Positions 1-7,781 of a DNA stretch of 21,322 nucleotides are shown here, piece by piece. The translations under genes and the position numbers were made by a program. Numbering within the stretch: the stretch's first letter is position 1; the number at the start of each line of letters is the position of its first letter. The notes below the pieces were generated by a model that saw only the letters and a list, made by a program, of their open reading frames with translations, did no database searches and was not told the origin of the DNA. Source of the stretch: JAJPXC01 sp964628905 (GTDB taxonomy: Bacteria; Bacteroidota; Bacteroidia; Bacteroidales; Muribaculaceae); contig CAZVNS010000028.1 in assembly GCA_964628905.1 (NCBI GenBank), positions 1-21,322 of the forward strand, in the 5' to 3' direction.

Positions 1-162
1 ACCGGTATCTCCGAGGCTCTTGTGAACACCGCCTTCGGTATCGCAACCGGTGCATGCGCTGTAATCTCTTACAACTTCTACACCAACAAGATCGATAACC
101 TCACCTACGCAATCGACGAAATCGGTTACTCTATCGTTCAAACATTCGCCGCTACCCACTAA
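1..162 (+). CDS. exbB: ExbB/TolQ/MotA-family proton channel protein, C-terminal end (partial)
   Basis: Only the last 53 codons are present; the gene starts outside the window. The visible residues begin TGISEALVNTAFGIATGA, the conserved segment of the last transmembrane helix of ExbB/TolQ proteins, whose polar Thr lines the proton path. In this family ExbB forms a pentameric inner-membrane channel around ExbD and uses the proton gradient to energise TonB. It is followed after 58 bp by exbD, a second exbD and tonB, which supports the assignment strongly. The stop codon TAA is at 160-162. Because the N-terminus is missing, fused extra domains cannot be excluded. Confidence 0.9.
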   Translation, partial: TGISEALVNTAFGIATGACAVISYNFYTNKIDNLTYAIDEIGYSIVQTFAATH

Positions 163-220
163 TCCCACTGTTTTACCACAGTTTAAAACCTAATCCAAAA
201 CTTTAAACAACAAGTAAAAT

Positions 221-943
221 ATGGGAAAAGTAAAAATTAAAAGAAAGAGTACACTCATCGACATGACGGCGATGAGCGACGTTACCGTTCTTTTGCTTAC
301 TTTCTTCATGTTGACTTCAACCTTCCTTCAGAAGGAGCCAGTGACTGTGATCACCCCTTCATCGGTGTCTGAAGAGAAAGTGCCCATGTCAGACGTGGCC
401 ACCATACTCGTAAGCCCCGAAGGCAAAGTGTTCATGTCAATCGCCGGCGATGCCGATGACGAGACCAAAGACGAGTTTGGCTCAGAAGCCATGCGCGCCA
501 AGGTGCTCAGAGCAGCTGCCGCCGAATATGAAAAAGTAACCGGTCAGTCGACCGGCATCACTGAGGACGATGTCGCTAAATTCTCCAAAGTAGCCATGTT
601 TGGTGTACCTTTGGCTAACATGCACGAATTTTTCCAGCTCACCCAGGTGCAGCAGGATCAATTCCTCAGCAATATGGAAAACCCGCAAGTAGGTATACCG
701 ATGACCCACCTCCCCAAAGGCGTCAAAGGTAGAAGCGACAACGAATTCCAAATCTGGGTTCAGGCTATCTACGGCGCTGGTTGTGATAACCTCCACAAAG
801 CTATCAACGACGGTACCGGCCTCGCTGTTAAAGCCGACCAGGATACCCCCTACTCAACTGTCCACACCGTCCTCGACAACCTTCAGGACATGCGTATGAA
901 CAAGTTTACCGTCATGACCGCTTTGAAAACTGAACAAGACTAA
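221..943 (+). CDS. exbD: ExbD/TolR biopolymer transport protein (first paralogue)
   Basis: This is the ExbD subunit of the Ton motor, anchored in the inner membrane with a periplasmic domain. A basic cytoplasmic start (residues 1-10) leads into DMTAMSDVTVLLLTFFMLT, one transmembrane helix at about 20-37. Asp20 in MSDV is in the place of the single protonatable Asp of E. coli ExbD. At 240 residues it is clearly longer than E. coli ExbD (about 140); the extra length is an insertion-rich periplasmic part, as is common in Bacteroidetes. The C-terminal stretch ending KFTVMTAL fits the ExbD periplasmic fold. A second exbD starts 5 bp after its stop codon, so the two are almost certainly co-transcribed and probably co-translated. 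The start at 221 follows an A-rich stretch without a clear Shine-Dalgarno sequence. Confidence 0.95.
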   Translation: MGKVKIKRKSTLIDMTAMSDVTVLLLTFFMLTSTFLQKEPVTVITPSSVSEEKVPMSDVATILVSPEGKVFMSIAGDADDETKDEFGSEAMRAKVLRAAAAEYEKVTGQSTGITEDDVAKFSKVAMFGVPLANMHEFFQLTQVQQDQFLSNMENPQVGIPMTHLPKGVKGRSDNEFQIWVQAIYGAGCDNLHKAINDGTGLAVKADQDTPYSTVHTVLDNLQDMRMNKFTVMTALKTEQD

Positions 944-948
944 TTATT

Positions 949-1692
949 ATGGCACAAATAGAACAAGGTGGCGACCGCGGTAAAAAGAAAAAAGGCGCCC
1001 AGAAAAAGATAGCAATCCACGTGGATTTTACCCCCATGGTGGACATGAACATGCTTCTGATCACGTTCTTCATGCTTTGTACCACGATGATCAAGTCGCA
1101 GACCCTCTCCGTGATCCTTCCCGCAAAGCCCGATCCCAACAACACGACCGAGCAAACCAACGATACCAAGGTCAACGAAAGCCAGCTCATCACCATGGTG
1201 ATTGAGACCGAGCGCGATGAGAATGGTAACGTGATGCACGACGGCGAAGGTAAGCCCAAACACACCGTTTACTACTACTTTGGCTTCCCCGCCACCGTGG
1301 ACGAAAACGGCAACCTCACCTCAGTCAACCCCATGAAGGCTGAGAAATTCATCGGTAACGAAGGCAACGTGGCACAAGGTATCCGCAAGATCCTTGCCGA
1401 ACGCAACGCCGACATCCTCAAGCGCATCAACGAGAAGAAACAGGAATGGCGTGAGAAGAAAATCACCCGGGAAGAGTTTCAACAGGCTGTGAAGGAGATT
1501 AAGAGCGACGAGCAGTATAAGCAGACTCGCCCCATCATCTCAATCAAGCCCGCCGACGATGCTTCATGGGGTGCAGCTATCGCAGCCCTCGATGAGATGC
1601 AGATCAACGGTATCTCAGTATACCAGATCGAGCAGATCAAGCCCACCGATGAAGCTATGATTAAAGATTACAAGGCTACCCACCCCGAGTGA
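949..1692 (+). CDS. exbD: ExbD/TolR biopolymer transport protein (second paralogue)
   Basis: This is a second ExbD-like protein, 247 residues, in the same operon. A lysine-rich N-terminus (residues 11-20) precedes VDFTPMVDMNMLLITFFML; Asp32 matches the conserved membrane Asp and the helix spans about 31-48. The periplasmic region contains a charged, probably helical stretch at about 145-190 and then a C-terminal part (ASWGAAIAALDEMQINGI) typical of the ExbD fold, in which a strand-helix-strand unit ends the protein. Having two different ExbD subunits beside one ExbB and one TonB is a recurrent Bacteroidales arrangement; one likely role is a mixed ExbD dimer inside the ExbB pentamer, but this is inference. 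tonB begins 39 bp downstream. Confidence 0.94.
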   Translation: MAQIEQGGDRGKKKKGAQKKIAIHVDFTPMVDMNMLLITFFMLCTTMIKSQTLSVILPAKPDPNNTTEQTNDTKVNESQLITMVIETERDENGNVMHDGEGKPKHTVYYYFGFPATVDENGNLTSVNPMKAEKFIGNEGNVAQGIRKILAERNADILKRINEKKQEWREKKITREEFQQAVKEIKSDEQYKQTRPIISIKPADDASWGAAIAALDEMQINGISVYQIEQIKPTDEAMIKDYKATHPE

Positions 1693-1731
1693 TATGATCT
1701 ATATTATTAACCTGAAAATCCAAGAAGAAAA

Positions 1732-2577
1732 ATGGCAAAAGATGTAGATCTTTCATCAAGAGAATGGCGCGACCTTATCTTTGAAGGTAAGAACAAGGAG
1801 TTTGGCGCATATCAGATGCGTGCTACCTCCGACCGTCGCCACAACAAGGCTATGATCTCAGTGGTAATTGCTATCGCAGCGCTCTTAGCCATCGTATTCG
1901 GAGTGAAATCCTTCAAGACCGAAGTGCAAGACCTTATTGCTGACGCTTCTCAAGAGCTCCTGAGCGCTCCCGCCGCTATGGAAGAGGAGAATAAAGAGGA
2001 AGAGGAAGTAGTATATGTCGAGCCCGAGCAGGAAGTTATCCAGGAGCAGGATGTCCTTGCTGAGCAGAAGATGACTGAGTTCTTGGTAACCAATGAGGAA
2101 ACCGAGGACATCAAGACCATCGAGGAGCGCAAAGAGGACGAGTCAGCTATCGGTAGCCAGAACGTGGAGAGTGACAACACCGACCTCCGTGCCGAGTCAC
2201 TCCCCCAGAACGCTATCGTAGTCGAGGAGCCTGTCAAGGTAGAGAAGAAGGAGGAAGAGGTATTCCGCGCTGTGGAGCAGATGCCCTCTTATCCCGGTGG
2301 CGACGCCGCCCTCTACAAGGCTATCAACGACAACCTCCACTATCCCCCCATGGCCGCTGAGAACAACATCCAGGGTCAGGTAGTAGTACAGTTCGTCGTT
2401 CAGAAGGACGGTACTGTCGGCAAGGTAGTGGTGGCGCGCGGCGTTGACCCCGACCTCGACAAGGAGGCTATTCGCGTAGTCAAGAAGCTTGGTAAGTTTA
2501 CCCCAGGCCGTAACAACGGTGTACCCGTGGCTGTATGGTACACATTGCCTATCCGCTTCAAGCTCGCCAATATGTAA
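1732..2577 (+). CDS. tonB: TonB family energy-transducing protein
   Basis: This 281-residue protein has the TonB architecture: a short cytoplasmic segment, a transmembrane helix at about 41-58 (MISVVIAIAALLAIVFGV), a long linker, and a C-terminal TonB domain from about residue 180. The linker (about 75-175) is rich in Glu rather than the Pro-Lys/Pro-Glu repeats of enterobacterial TonB. The end domain contains MPSYPGG, LHYPPMA and GQVVVQFVV and closes with WYTLPIRFKL, as in TonB domains that grip the TonB box of outer-membrane receptors. It would pass energy from ExbB/ExbD to SusC-type or siderophore/vitamin receptors. It is the last gene of the operon: a strong terminator hairpin starts about 60 bp after its stop codon. 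Confidence 0.95.
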   Translation: MAKDVDLSSREWRDLIFEGKNKEFGAYQMRATSDRRHNKAMISVVIAIAALLAIVFGVKSFKTEVQDLIADASQELLSAPAAMEEENKEEEEVVYVEPEQEVIQEQDVLAEQKMTEFLVTNEETEDIKTIEERKEDESAIGSQNVESDNTDLRAESLPQNAIVVEEPVKVEKKEEEVFRAVEQMPSYPGGDAALYKAINDNLHYPPMAAENNIQGQVVVQFVVQKDGTVGKVVVARGVDPDLDKEAIRVVKKLGKFTPGRNNGVPVAVWYTLPIRFKLANM

Positions 2578-2636
2578 TCCCGCCCCCTGCTCACATTCAA
2601 TCAAGATAATTGAGCTTCTATAACCCTTATCCACTT

Positions 2637-2670
2637 GCAGCCCCGGCCCTCAAAAGCCGGGGCTGCTCTT
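2637..2670 (+). terminator. Intrinsic terminator after tonB
   Basis: An 11-bp perfect GC-rich stem, GCAGCCCCGGC (2637-2647) and GCCGGGGCTGC (2656-2666), encloses an 8-nt loop (CCTCAAAA) and is followed by TCTT. The T tract is short, but the stem is very strong and lies 60 bp after the tonB stop codon in the convergent gap with the SOD gene. It may also stop transcription coming from the other side. Confidence 0.75.
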
Positions 2671-2700
2671 GTATCGGGCAGTACCTGGAATCGCAGACCA

Positions 2701-2717
2701 CCGCGACAAAGTCGCGG
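2701..2717. repeat. Perfect GC palindrome (7-bp arms, AAA loop) in convergent gap
   Basis: CCGCGAC and GTCGCGG flank AAA, and the sequence continues into GGGC...GCCC (2717-2731), a second possible short stem. The whole 2578-2821 gap holds only this and the terminator; no gene was found in it. The element could be the terminator for the opposite strand, or a single copy of a dispersed REP-like intergenic repeat. Nothing in this window repeats it. Confidence 0.5.
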
Positions 2718-2821
2718 GGCACGGTAAGCCCTCGGCGGCTGCGGCAATAGCTATGCGTTGCTGATATTAGTATGAGAAAAAGAATTATAGTCTTGGGTAT
2801 GTTTCGTGTTGTTGTCGGATC

Positions 2822-3397
2822 TTAATAACGGCTCTCGACTACGTCCCAGTCGATGATTGACCAAAGGGCTTCGAGGGCGTCCTTGCGGCGGTTTTGGTAG
2901 TCAAGGTAGTATGCGTGTTCCCACACATCGAATGTAAGTATTGGTGTAAGTCCGTCGGTAAGGGGGTTGCCGGCGTTAGATGTCTGGGTGATGAAGAGGC
3001 GGCCATCGTTGTAGCGTGACAGCCATACCCAGCCTGAGCCAAAGATACCTACTCCGGCTTCAACGAATTCTTCCTTGAATTTGGCGAACGATCCGAACTG
3101 TGAGCGGATGGCGTCGCCGAGTTCTCCTTCGGGCTCACCACCTCCATCGGGTGAGAATGAGAAGAAGTAGAAGATATGGTTCCAAGCCTGCGATGCGTTG
3201 TTGAACAACGGGCCTTTGGCGTGGCGTATTACTTCCTCAAGCTCCATATCTTCAAACTCGGTGCCTTGGATCAGACGGTTGAGGTTGTCAATATAGGCTT
3301 TCTCATGTTTACCGTAGTGGAAATCGACGGTTTCTTTGCTGATTGCCGGTGCCAGGGCATCGGTGGGATATGGGAGTTGTGTTTGAGCGTAAATCAT
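2822..3397 (-). CDS. sodB: Superoxide dismutase, Fe/Mn family
   Basis: This enzyme converts superoxide to oxygen and hydrogen peroxide in the cytoplasm. The 191-residue protein has the usual length and all four metal ligands: His27 (VDFHYGKH), His74 (SQAWNHIFYF), Asp157 and His161 (DVWEHAYYLDYQ). The Gln in NNASQAWNH is where Fe-type and cambialistic enzymes place their active-site Gln, and Bacteroides enzymes of this type accept Fe or Mn; metal choice here is inferred. There is no signal peptide. I chose ATG at 3397; a GTG directly in front (3400) could add one residue but lies in the arm of a hairpin that ends at 3398. It lies 116 bp after the tolC-like gene on the same strand and could be read from it or from its own promoter. 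Confidence 0.97.
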   Translation of the reverse strand: MIYAQTQLPYPTDALAPAISKETVDFHYGKHEKAYIDNLNRLIQGTEFEDMELEEVIRHAKGPLFNNASQAWNHIFYFFSFSPDGGGEPEGELGDAIRSQFGSFAKFKEEFVEAGVGIFGSGWVWLSRYNDGRLFITQTSNAGNPLTDGLTPILTFDVWEHAYYLDYQNRRKDALEALWSIIDWDVVESRY

Positions 3398-3446
3398 CAC
3401 GATGGGTGTTTAATAGGTTGTTTATACCTACTTAACACCCATCGTG
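3398..3446 (-). promoter_or_regulatory. 20-bp imperfect hairpin abutting the SOD start codon
   Basis: On the minus strand CACGATGGGTGTT begins one arm and AACACCCATCGTG ends the other: a perfect 13-bp match, extended to 20 bp by TAGG/CCTA with one A-A mismatch and one G-U pair. The loop is 9 nt (TATAAACAA). The 3' arm ends at the base before ATG. In RNA this would bury the ribosome-binding region; in DNA it would be a large dyad operator. The pairing is seen directly; a regulatory function is inference. It has no T tract after it, so it is unlikely to be a terminator. Confidence 0.7.
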
Positions 3447-3513
3447 CGGATTGGTTCGGAATAAATGCGCCTTAAATCGGCTAAATTACCTTATTTAACT
3501 TTGCTGAAGCCGT

Positions 3514-4704
3514 TTATTTAACAGTTGTGGCGGTATTGGAGTAGCGGTTTAGACGGCAAATGTCGAGCTGGAGGTCGCGCTCGGTGTTGTACATGTCGAG
3601 TTGGGCTTCTACGAAGAAGTCAACTTCCTGGAGGTATTCCATCAGTGTCAACTCACCCCCTTTGAGGGCCATGTCGAGCAGTCGCATTATGCTGGTGTCG
3701 TCGAGCACGTCATGATACCCTTGTAGTCTGGACTGCAATATGTGGGATGAGGTCCAAAGCTGGTCAATTTCAGCGTTGACACGTATCTCCGCAGCCGACA
3801 GTTGGGCTTGCTGGGCGCTTAGCTCGGCTGAGGCGGCCTGCACACGGTGGCGGTTGCCCCACAGAGGGAGTGTGATGGCTGCAGCGAATCCGTGGAAGTT
3901 GTCGCCAATCTCACGGTTGTAGCGGTAGCCAATGTTAAATCCGGGGAGGTTTTCACGCCGTTGCAATTCGATGGCCGCCTGTGCTGATTGGCTTTGGGCA
4001 AGGGCAAGAGCCACTGAGGGGTCATTGAGGTAGCTCAGCGACTCACGTGGCGGCACGCTGCCGGGAGAGAGGGTGATGGCGCTGACAAGCTGTGAGTAGT
4101 CGATGTTAGGGTTGATGCCCCTGAGCTTGCCGATGAGTTGGAGGTATTGCGCCTCGTTCTCGTTAATCATAGAGGTGATGCCGAGTCGCTGTATCTTGAT
4201 CTTCTTGACATCAAGAATGGCGCCTTCCCCCATCTCGTAGCTACGCTGGTAGGTGGCGCAGAGTAGGTCGAAATTCTTGGAGATAGTATTTAAGAGGTCC
4301 AAAGCCCGCAGTTGATATGCCGCTTGGACGAGAAGTTCCTCGGATTGCCACTGGAGTTGCAGGTAGTTCAAGCGGTTTGTGGCTATGGCTTCGTCGCGCT
4401 GCAATGACGCCACACGTGAGCGTTGGGAGTACACTCCGGGCCAGTCAAAGGCTTGATTGACCCCGATGGTCATCTTGTTGCCGACCTTGCCCCACAGGTG
4501 CTCGAATTCCACTTCGGGATTAGCCAAATTAGCAGCCGGAGCGAGAGCTTGTATCTGCGAGTTCATATCAGCTACGGAGGCCTGATATAGCGGGGAGGTA
4601 TCCACTACGGAGCGGGCGGCTTCATCGATAGTGAGGGCCTGAGCATATGAAGCACCCAGGCATATCGTAGCGGCTGTTATGATTGTTTTAATTCTTTTTG
4701 ACAT
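3514..4704 (-). CDS. TolC/CusC-family outer-membrane efflux protein
   Basis: This is the outer-membrane channel of the tripartite pump encoded just upstream. A signal peptide spans about residues 1-23 (hydrophobic TIITAATICLGASYAQA). The rest is long amphipathic helical sequence rich in Gln, Ala and Leu with two similar halves, the hallmark of the OEP (outer membrane efflux protein) family. At 396 residues it is somewhat shorter than E. coli TolC or CusC (about 430-470), and there is no lipobox Cys. The gene overlaps the 3' end of the RND pump gene by 28 bp, so translation is probably coupled. Specific substrate cannot be read from this protein; neighbours point to metal ions. Confidence 0.93.
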   Translation of the reverse strand: MSKRIKTIITAATICLGASYAQALTIDEAARSVVDTSPLYQASVADMNSQIQALAPAANLANPEVEFEHLWGKVGNKMTIGVNQAFDWPGVYSQRSRVASLQRDEAIATNRLNYLQLQWQSEELLVQAAYQLRALDLLNTISKNFDLLCATYQRSYEMGEGAILDVKKIKIQRLGITSMINENEAQYLQLIGKLRGINPNIDYSQLVSAITLSPGSVPPRESLSYLNDPSVALALAQSQSAQAAIELQRRENLPGFNIGYRYNREIGDNFHGFAAAITLPLWGNRHRVQAASAELSAQQAQLSAAEIRVNAEIDQLWTSSHILQSRLQGYHDVLDDTSIMRLLDMALKGGELTLMEYLQEVDFFVEAQLDMYNTERDLQLDICRLNRYSNTATTVK

Positions 4705-7700
4705 GACAGATAATATAGTATAGGTACTACAAAGACGTTGAGCACGGTCGACGAGATCAGTCCACCGAGTATTACTACGGCCAGGGGTGACTGTATCTCG
4801 TTGCCAGGTTCGCCACCTCGCAGGGCGAGTGGTATCAGGGCGAGAGCCGATGTCAGGGCGGTCATGATGATGGGGTTTAGGCGGTCGTGCGAGCCGCGAC
4901 TTATGCGTTCCATCAGGGGCAATCCCTCAGCCTTGAGTCGGTTGTAGCGCGACATCAGCAGCATACCGTTGCGTGTGGTGATACCTATGAGCGATATGAA
5001 GCCTATGATTGCGGGGATGTTGAGCTCGGCGCCGGTAATAACCAGTATAAGCACGCCGCCAATCATAGCTAAGGGCATGTTGACGAGTATTATCATCGAT
5101 TGACCCACGTTGTGGAACTCCTGATAGAGTAGCATTAAGATAATCAGTAATGCGCCTAATGAGGTCCAGGCCAGGGTGTTCGACGCCGCGGCCTCGCTCT
5201 CAAACTGTCCGCTATATTGCAGATAGTATCCCTCGGGGAGTTGTACCTGATTGCCTACACGTTCACGGATCTCGTTGACCACGCCGCGCAGGTCAGATCC
5301 CTCGACATTGGCCGAGATTACGATGCGGCGACTTACATTCTCGCGGTTGATGGTGTTTGGCCCGGTAGTAGATACGATGTCGGCTACCTCGCTCAGTGGC
5401 ACTTTGCCCTGGTTGGTTTCGATCCTCAATTGGCCAAGGCCTTCGATAGTAGAGCGTTTTGAGGGCGCAACTTTGAGGGTGAGGTCGTAAGGGAGACCGT
5501 CGATGTATACCGATGATACAGGTTCGCCGGCGAGCATCACCTCGATGAAGCGGGTGAGTTGGGGCATGGTCACGCCGTAGCGTGCCATCATCTCGCGGCG
5601 GGGACGTATGTCGAGCTGCGGCCGTCCGATCTGTTGCTCGATGTTGACATCGACCACCCCATCTACTGTCGAAGCCACTTCCTTGACCTGCGAACCAAGG
5701 CGATAGAGCTGATTGAGGTCATCGCCAAAGAGTTTGATCGCAATCTGCGCCTCGGTGCCTGAAAGCATCGCGTCGATGCGGTGGCTGATAGGTTGGCCGA
5801 TTTCGATGTTAGTGCCGGGGAGCTCAGAGAGTTTCTCGCGCAGTTCCTTCACCATCTCGCCGCGGGGACGGTCGCCAAGGGTGTATGGCGCTTCGATTTC
5901 TGACACGTTGACTCCTAAGGAGTGTTCGTCGAACTCGGCACGTCCGGTTTTGCGAGCCACAGTCTTCACTTCGGGCATCGACAGGATGATTTCCTCGGCT
6001 TTGCGGCCTATGGCATCGCTCTCATCGAGTGAGATGCCGGGGAGGGTGCTGACGTTGATTGTCATCGAGCCTTCGTTGAAGGCCGGCAAGAAGCTGCGCC
6101 CAAGGGTGAAGAATAGTGCTACGGAGCCTACGAAAAGCACACCAACCACTACGAGCCAGGGAGTGCGGTGACCAAGCGACCAGCTCAGGGCCTTTGTGTA
6201 GCTGCTTCCGAGCTTACGCGACACCCACGACTCACGGCTCTCGCGCTCGTTTTCCTTCTTCGACCCTAACAGGTAGCTGCACAGCACCGGGGTTACGGTC
6301 AGCGCCACCACTGTGGAGGCCAGAAGTGCCACGATGAATGAGATGCCTAATGGTATAAGCATCCTGCCCTCGAGACCGCTGAGGAAGAAGAGGGGGAGGA
6401 AGCTGGCTATGATGATGAGCGATGAGTTGAAGATGGGCATTCGCACTTCGCGCGAGGCTTCGTAGACTACCTTGATTGTCGACTGACGTTCACTCGCAGG
6501 GAGAGAGCGGTTGGCACGGAGACGTTTGTATACGTTCTCCACATCGACTATGGCGTCATCGACAAGCGATCCGATGGCGATGGCGATACCACCGAGGCTC
6601 ATCGTATTGATGGTCATACCCATGAAGTGAATCACAATCACGGTGACGATAATCGAGAGGGGGAGGGCGATTAGCGAGATCAAGGTTGTGCGCAGGTTCA
6701 TCAGGAAGAAGAACAGCACTATAATTACCATAATCGCACCCTCGAATAGAGAGGATTGCAGATTGCCGATGGAGTTGTCGATAAAGTCGGCCTGCTTGAA
6801 GATGTCGGTAGAGATGTTGACATCAGCCGGGAGATTGCCCTTCATCGAGGACAAGGTTTGCTCGATTTTCTCGGTTAAGGTAATTGTGCCTGTAGCGGGT
6901 TGCTTGGTGACGGTGATAAGCACGGCCGGTTTGGCGCGCTCTGATGCCACACCTAAGCGGGGCTCCTTTGCGGCCACAGCCACAGTGGCGATATCGGCAA
7001 GGGTGACGATGCCGTTAGCGTCGGAGCGAACCACGGCTTTGGCTAACTCCTCAGGGTCGGCGGTCGATACGTCGGCCTTGATGAGATACTCGTTGCCGTA
7101 GTCGTACATCACACCACCTGAGGTGTTGTTGTTCATCCCGTCGACGGCTTCCATTACCTCTTCGATGCTCACGTTGAGGAAGCGCATCCGTTCAGGATTG
7201 AGCTGTATCTGGTACTCCTTGACGTTGCCTCCGATCACTGACACTTGGGCCACGCCACCTACCGACAGTAGTCGAGGGGCTATGATGCGGTCGGCGTAAG
7301 TGCGTAGGTCCTGGAGCGATGTGCTGTCGGCGGTCAGGCCTATGATCATCATCTCACCTAAGATTGACGACTGGGGCCCGAGGGTGGGGGATTTGACTCC
7401 CTGGGGCAACTTGTCGACAATTGTGGCGAGTTTCTCCGAAACAATCTGGCGTGCGAGGAAGATGTCGGTACCCCATTCAAATTCGACCCACACCACTGAA
7501 AATCCGGTGGCCGATGACGAGCGAACTCGGCGCACGCCGGTGGCGCCGTTGACGGCTGTCTCAACGGGGAAGGTGACCAATTTCTCCACCTCTTCGGGGG
7601 CATACCCCGGAGCTTCGGTCATCACCACCACAGAGGGGGCGTTGAGATCGGGGAAAATGTCGACTTCGGTGCGCAGCAGTAGCACCATGCCGAATATCAG

Positions 7701-7769
7701 CACCAATCCCGATAGTATGAGCACCACAATCCGCTGATTGAGTGATGCCCGGATAATACGGTTAAGCAT
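4677..7769 (-). CDS. cusA: Heavy-metal efflux RND pump, CusA/CzcA family
   Basis: This 1030-residue inner-membrane proton-driven pump has the RND layout: helix 1 at about 14-32, a large periplasmic porter/docking domain, a cluster of helices around 335-490, a second periplasmic half, and helices again from about 860. NQRIVVLILSGLVLIFGMVLLL followed by EVDIFPDLNAPSV and EAPGYAPEEVEKLVTFPVE is typical of the metal (HME) branch rather than the drug branch. GSLVDDAIVDVENV in the fourth transmembrane region carries the acidic residues used for proton relay. Whether it exports Cu/Ag or Zn/Co/Ni is not decided by what I can see, so the symbol is a family label. The adaptor gene ends 12 bp upstream and the outer-membrane channel gene overlaps its 3' end. 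Confidence 0.94.
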   Translation of the reverse strand: MLNRIIRASLNQRIVVLILSGLVLIFGMVLLLRTEVDIFPDLNAPSVVVMTEAPGYAPEEVEKLVTFPVETAVNGATGVRRVRSSSATGFSVVWVEFEWGTDIFLARQIVSEKLATIVDKLPQGVKSPTLGPQSSILGEMMIIGLTADSTSLQDLRTYADRIIAPRLLSVGGVAQVSVIGGNVKEYQIQLNPERMRFLNVSIEEVMEAVDGMNNNTSGGVMYDYGNEYLIKADVSTADPEELAKAVVRSDANGIVTLADIATVAVAAKEPRLGVASERAKPAVLITVTKQPATGTITLTEKIEQTLSSMKGNLPADVNISTDIFKQADFIDNSIGNLQSSLFEGAIMVIIVLFFFLMNLRTTLISLIALPLSIIVTVIVIHFMGMTINTMSLGGIAIAIGSLVDDAIVDVENVYKRLRANRSLPASERQSTIKVVYEASREVRMPIFNSSLIIIASFLPLFFLSGLEGRMLIPLGISFIVALLASTVVALTVTPVLCSYLLGSKKENERESRESWVSRKLGSSYTKALSWSLGHRTPWLVVVGVLFVGSVALFFTLGRSFLPAFNEGSMTINVSTLPGISLDESDAIGRKAEEIILSMPEVKTVARKTGRAEFDEHSLGVNVSEIEAPYTLGDRPRGEMVKELREKLSELPGTNIEIGQPISHRIDAMLSGTEAQIAIKLFGDDLNQLYRLGSQVKEVASTVDGVVDVNIEQQIGRPQLDIRPRREMMARYGVTMPQLTRFIEVMLAGEPVSSVYIDGLPYDLTLKVAPSKRSTIEGLGQLRIETNQGKVPLSEVADIVSTTGPNTINRENVSRRIVISANVEGSDLRGVVNEIRERVGNQVQLPEGYYLQYSGQFESEAAASNTLAWTSLGALLIILMLLYQEFHNVGQSMIILVNMPLAMIGGVLILVITGAELNIPAIIGFISLIGITTRNGMLLMSRYNRLKAEGLPLMERISRGSHDRLNPIIMTALTSALALIPLALRGGEPGNEIQSPLAVVILGGLISSTVLNVFVVPILYYLSCQKELKQS

Positions 7770-7781
7770 AGTTGTCGGGGA

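Noticed and set aside
2197..2634. A 145-residue minus-strand frame across the end of tonB
   Set aside because: It is antisense to the conserved TonB domain, has no recognisable family features and no promoter.
3398..3446. The inverted repeat as a terminator of the tolC-like gene
   Set aside because: No T tract follows on the minus strand; the SOD start codon follows immediately, which points to a start-site element instead.
6643..7101. A 152-residue plus-strand frame inside the RND pump gene
   Set aside because: It lies antisense to conserved transmembrane and porter sequence of the pump; low-complexity composition is a by-product of codon bias.
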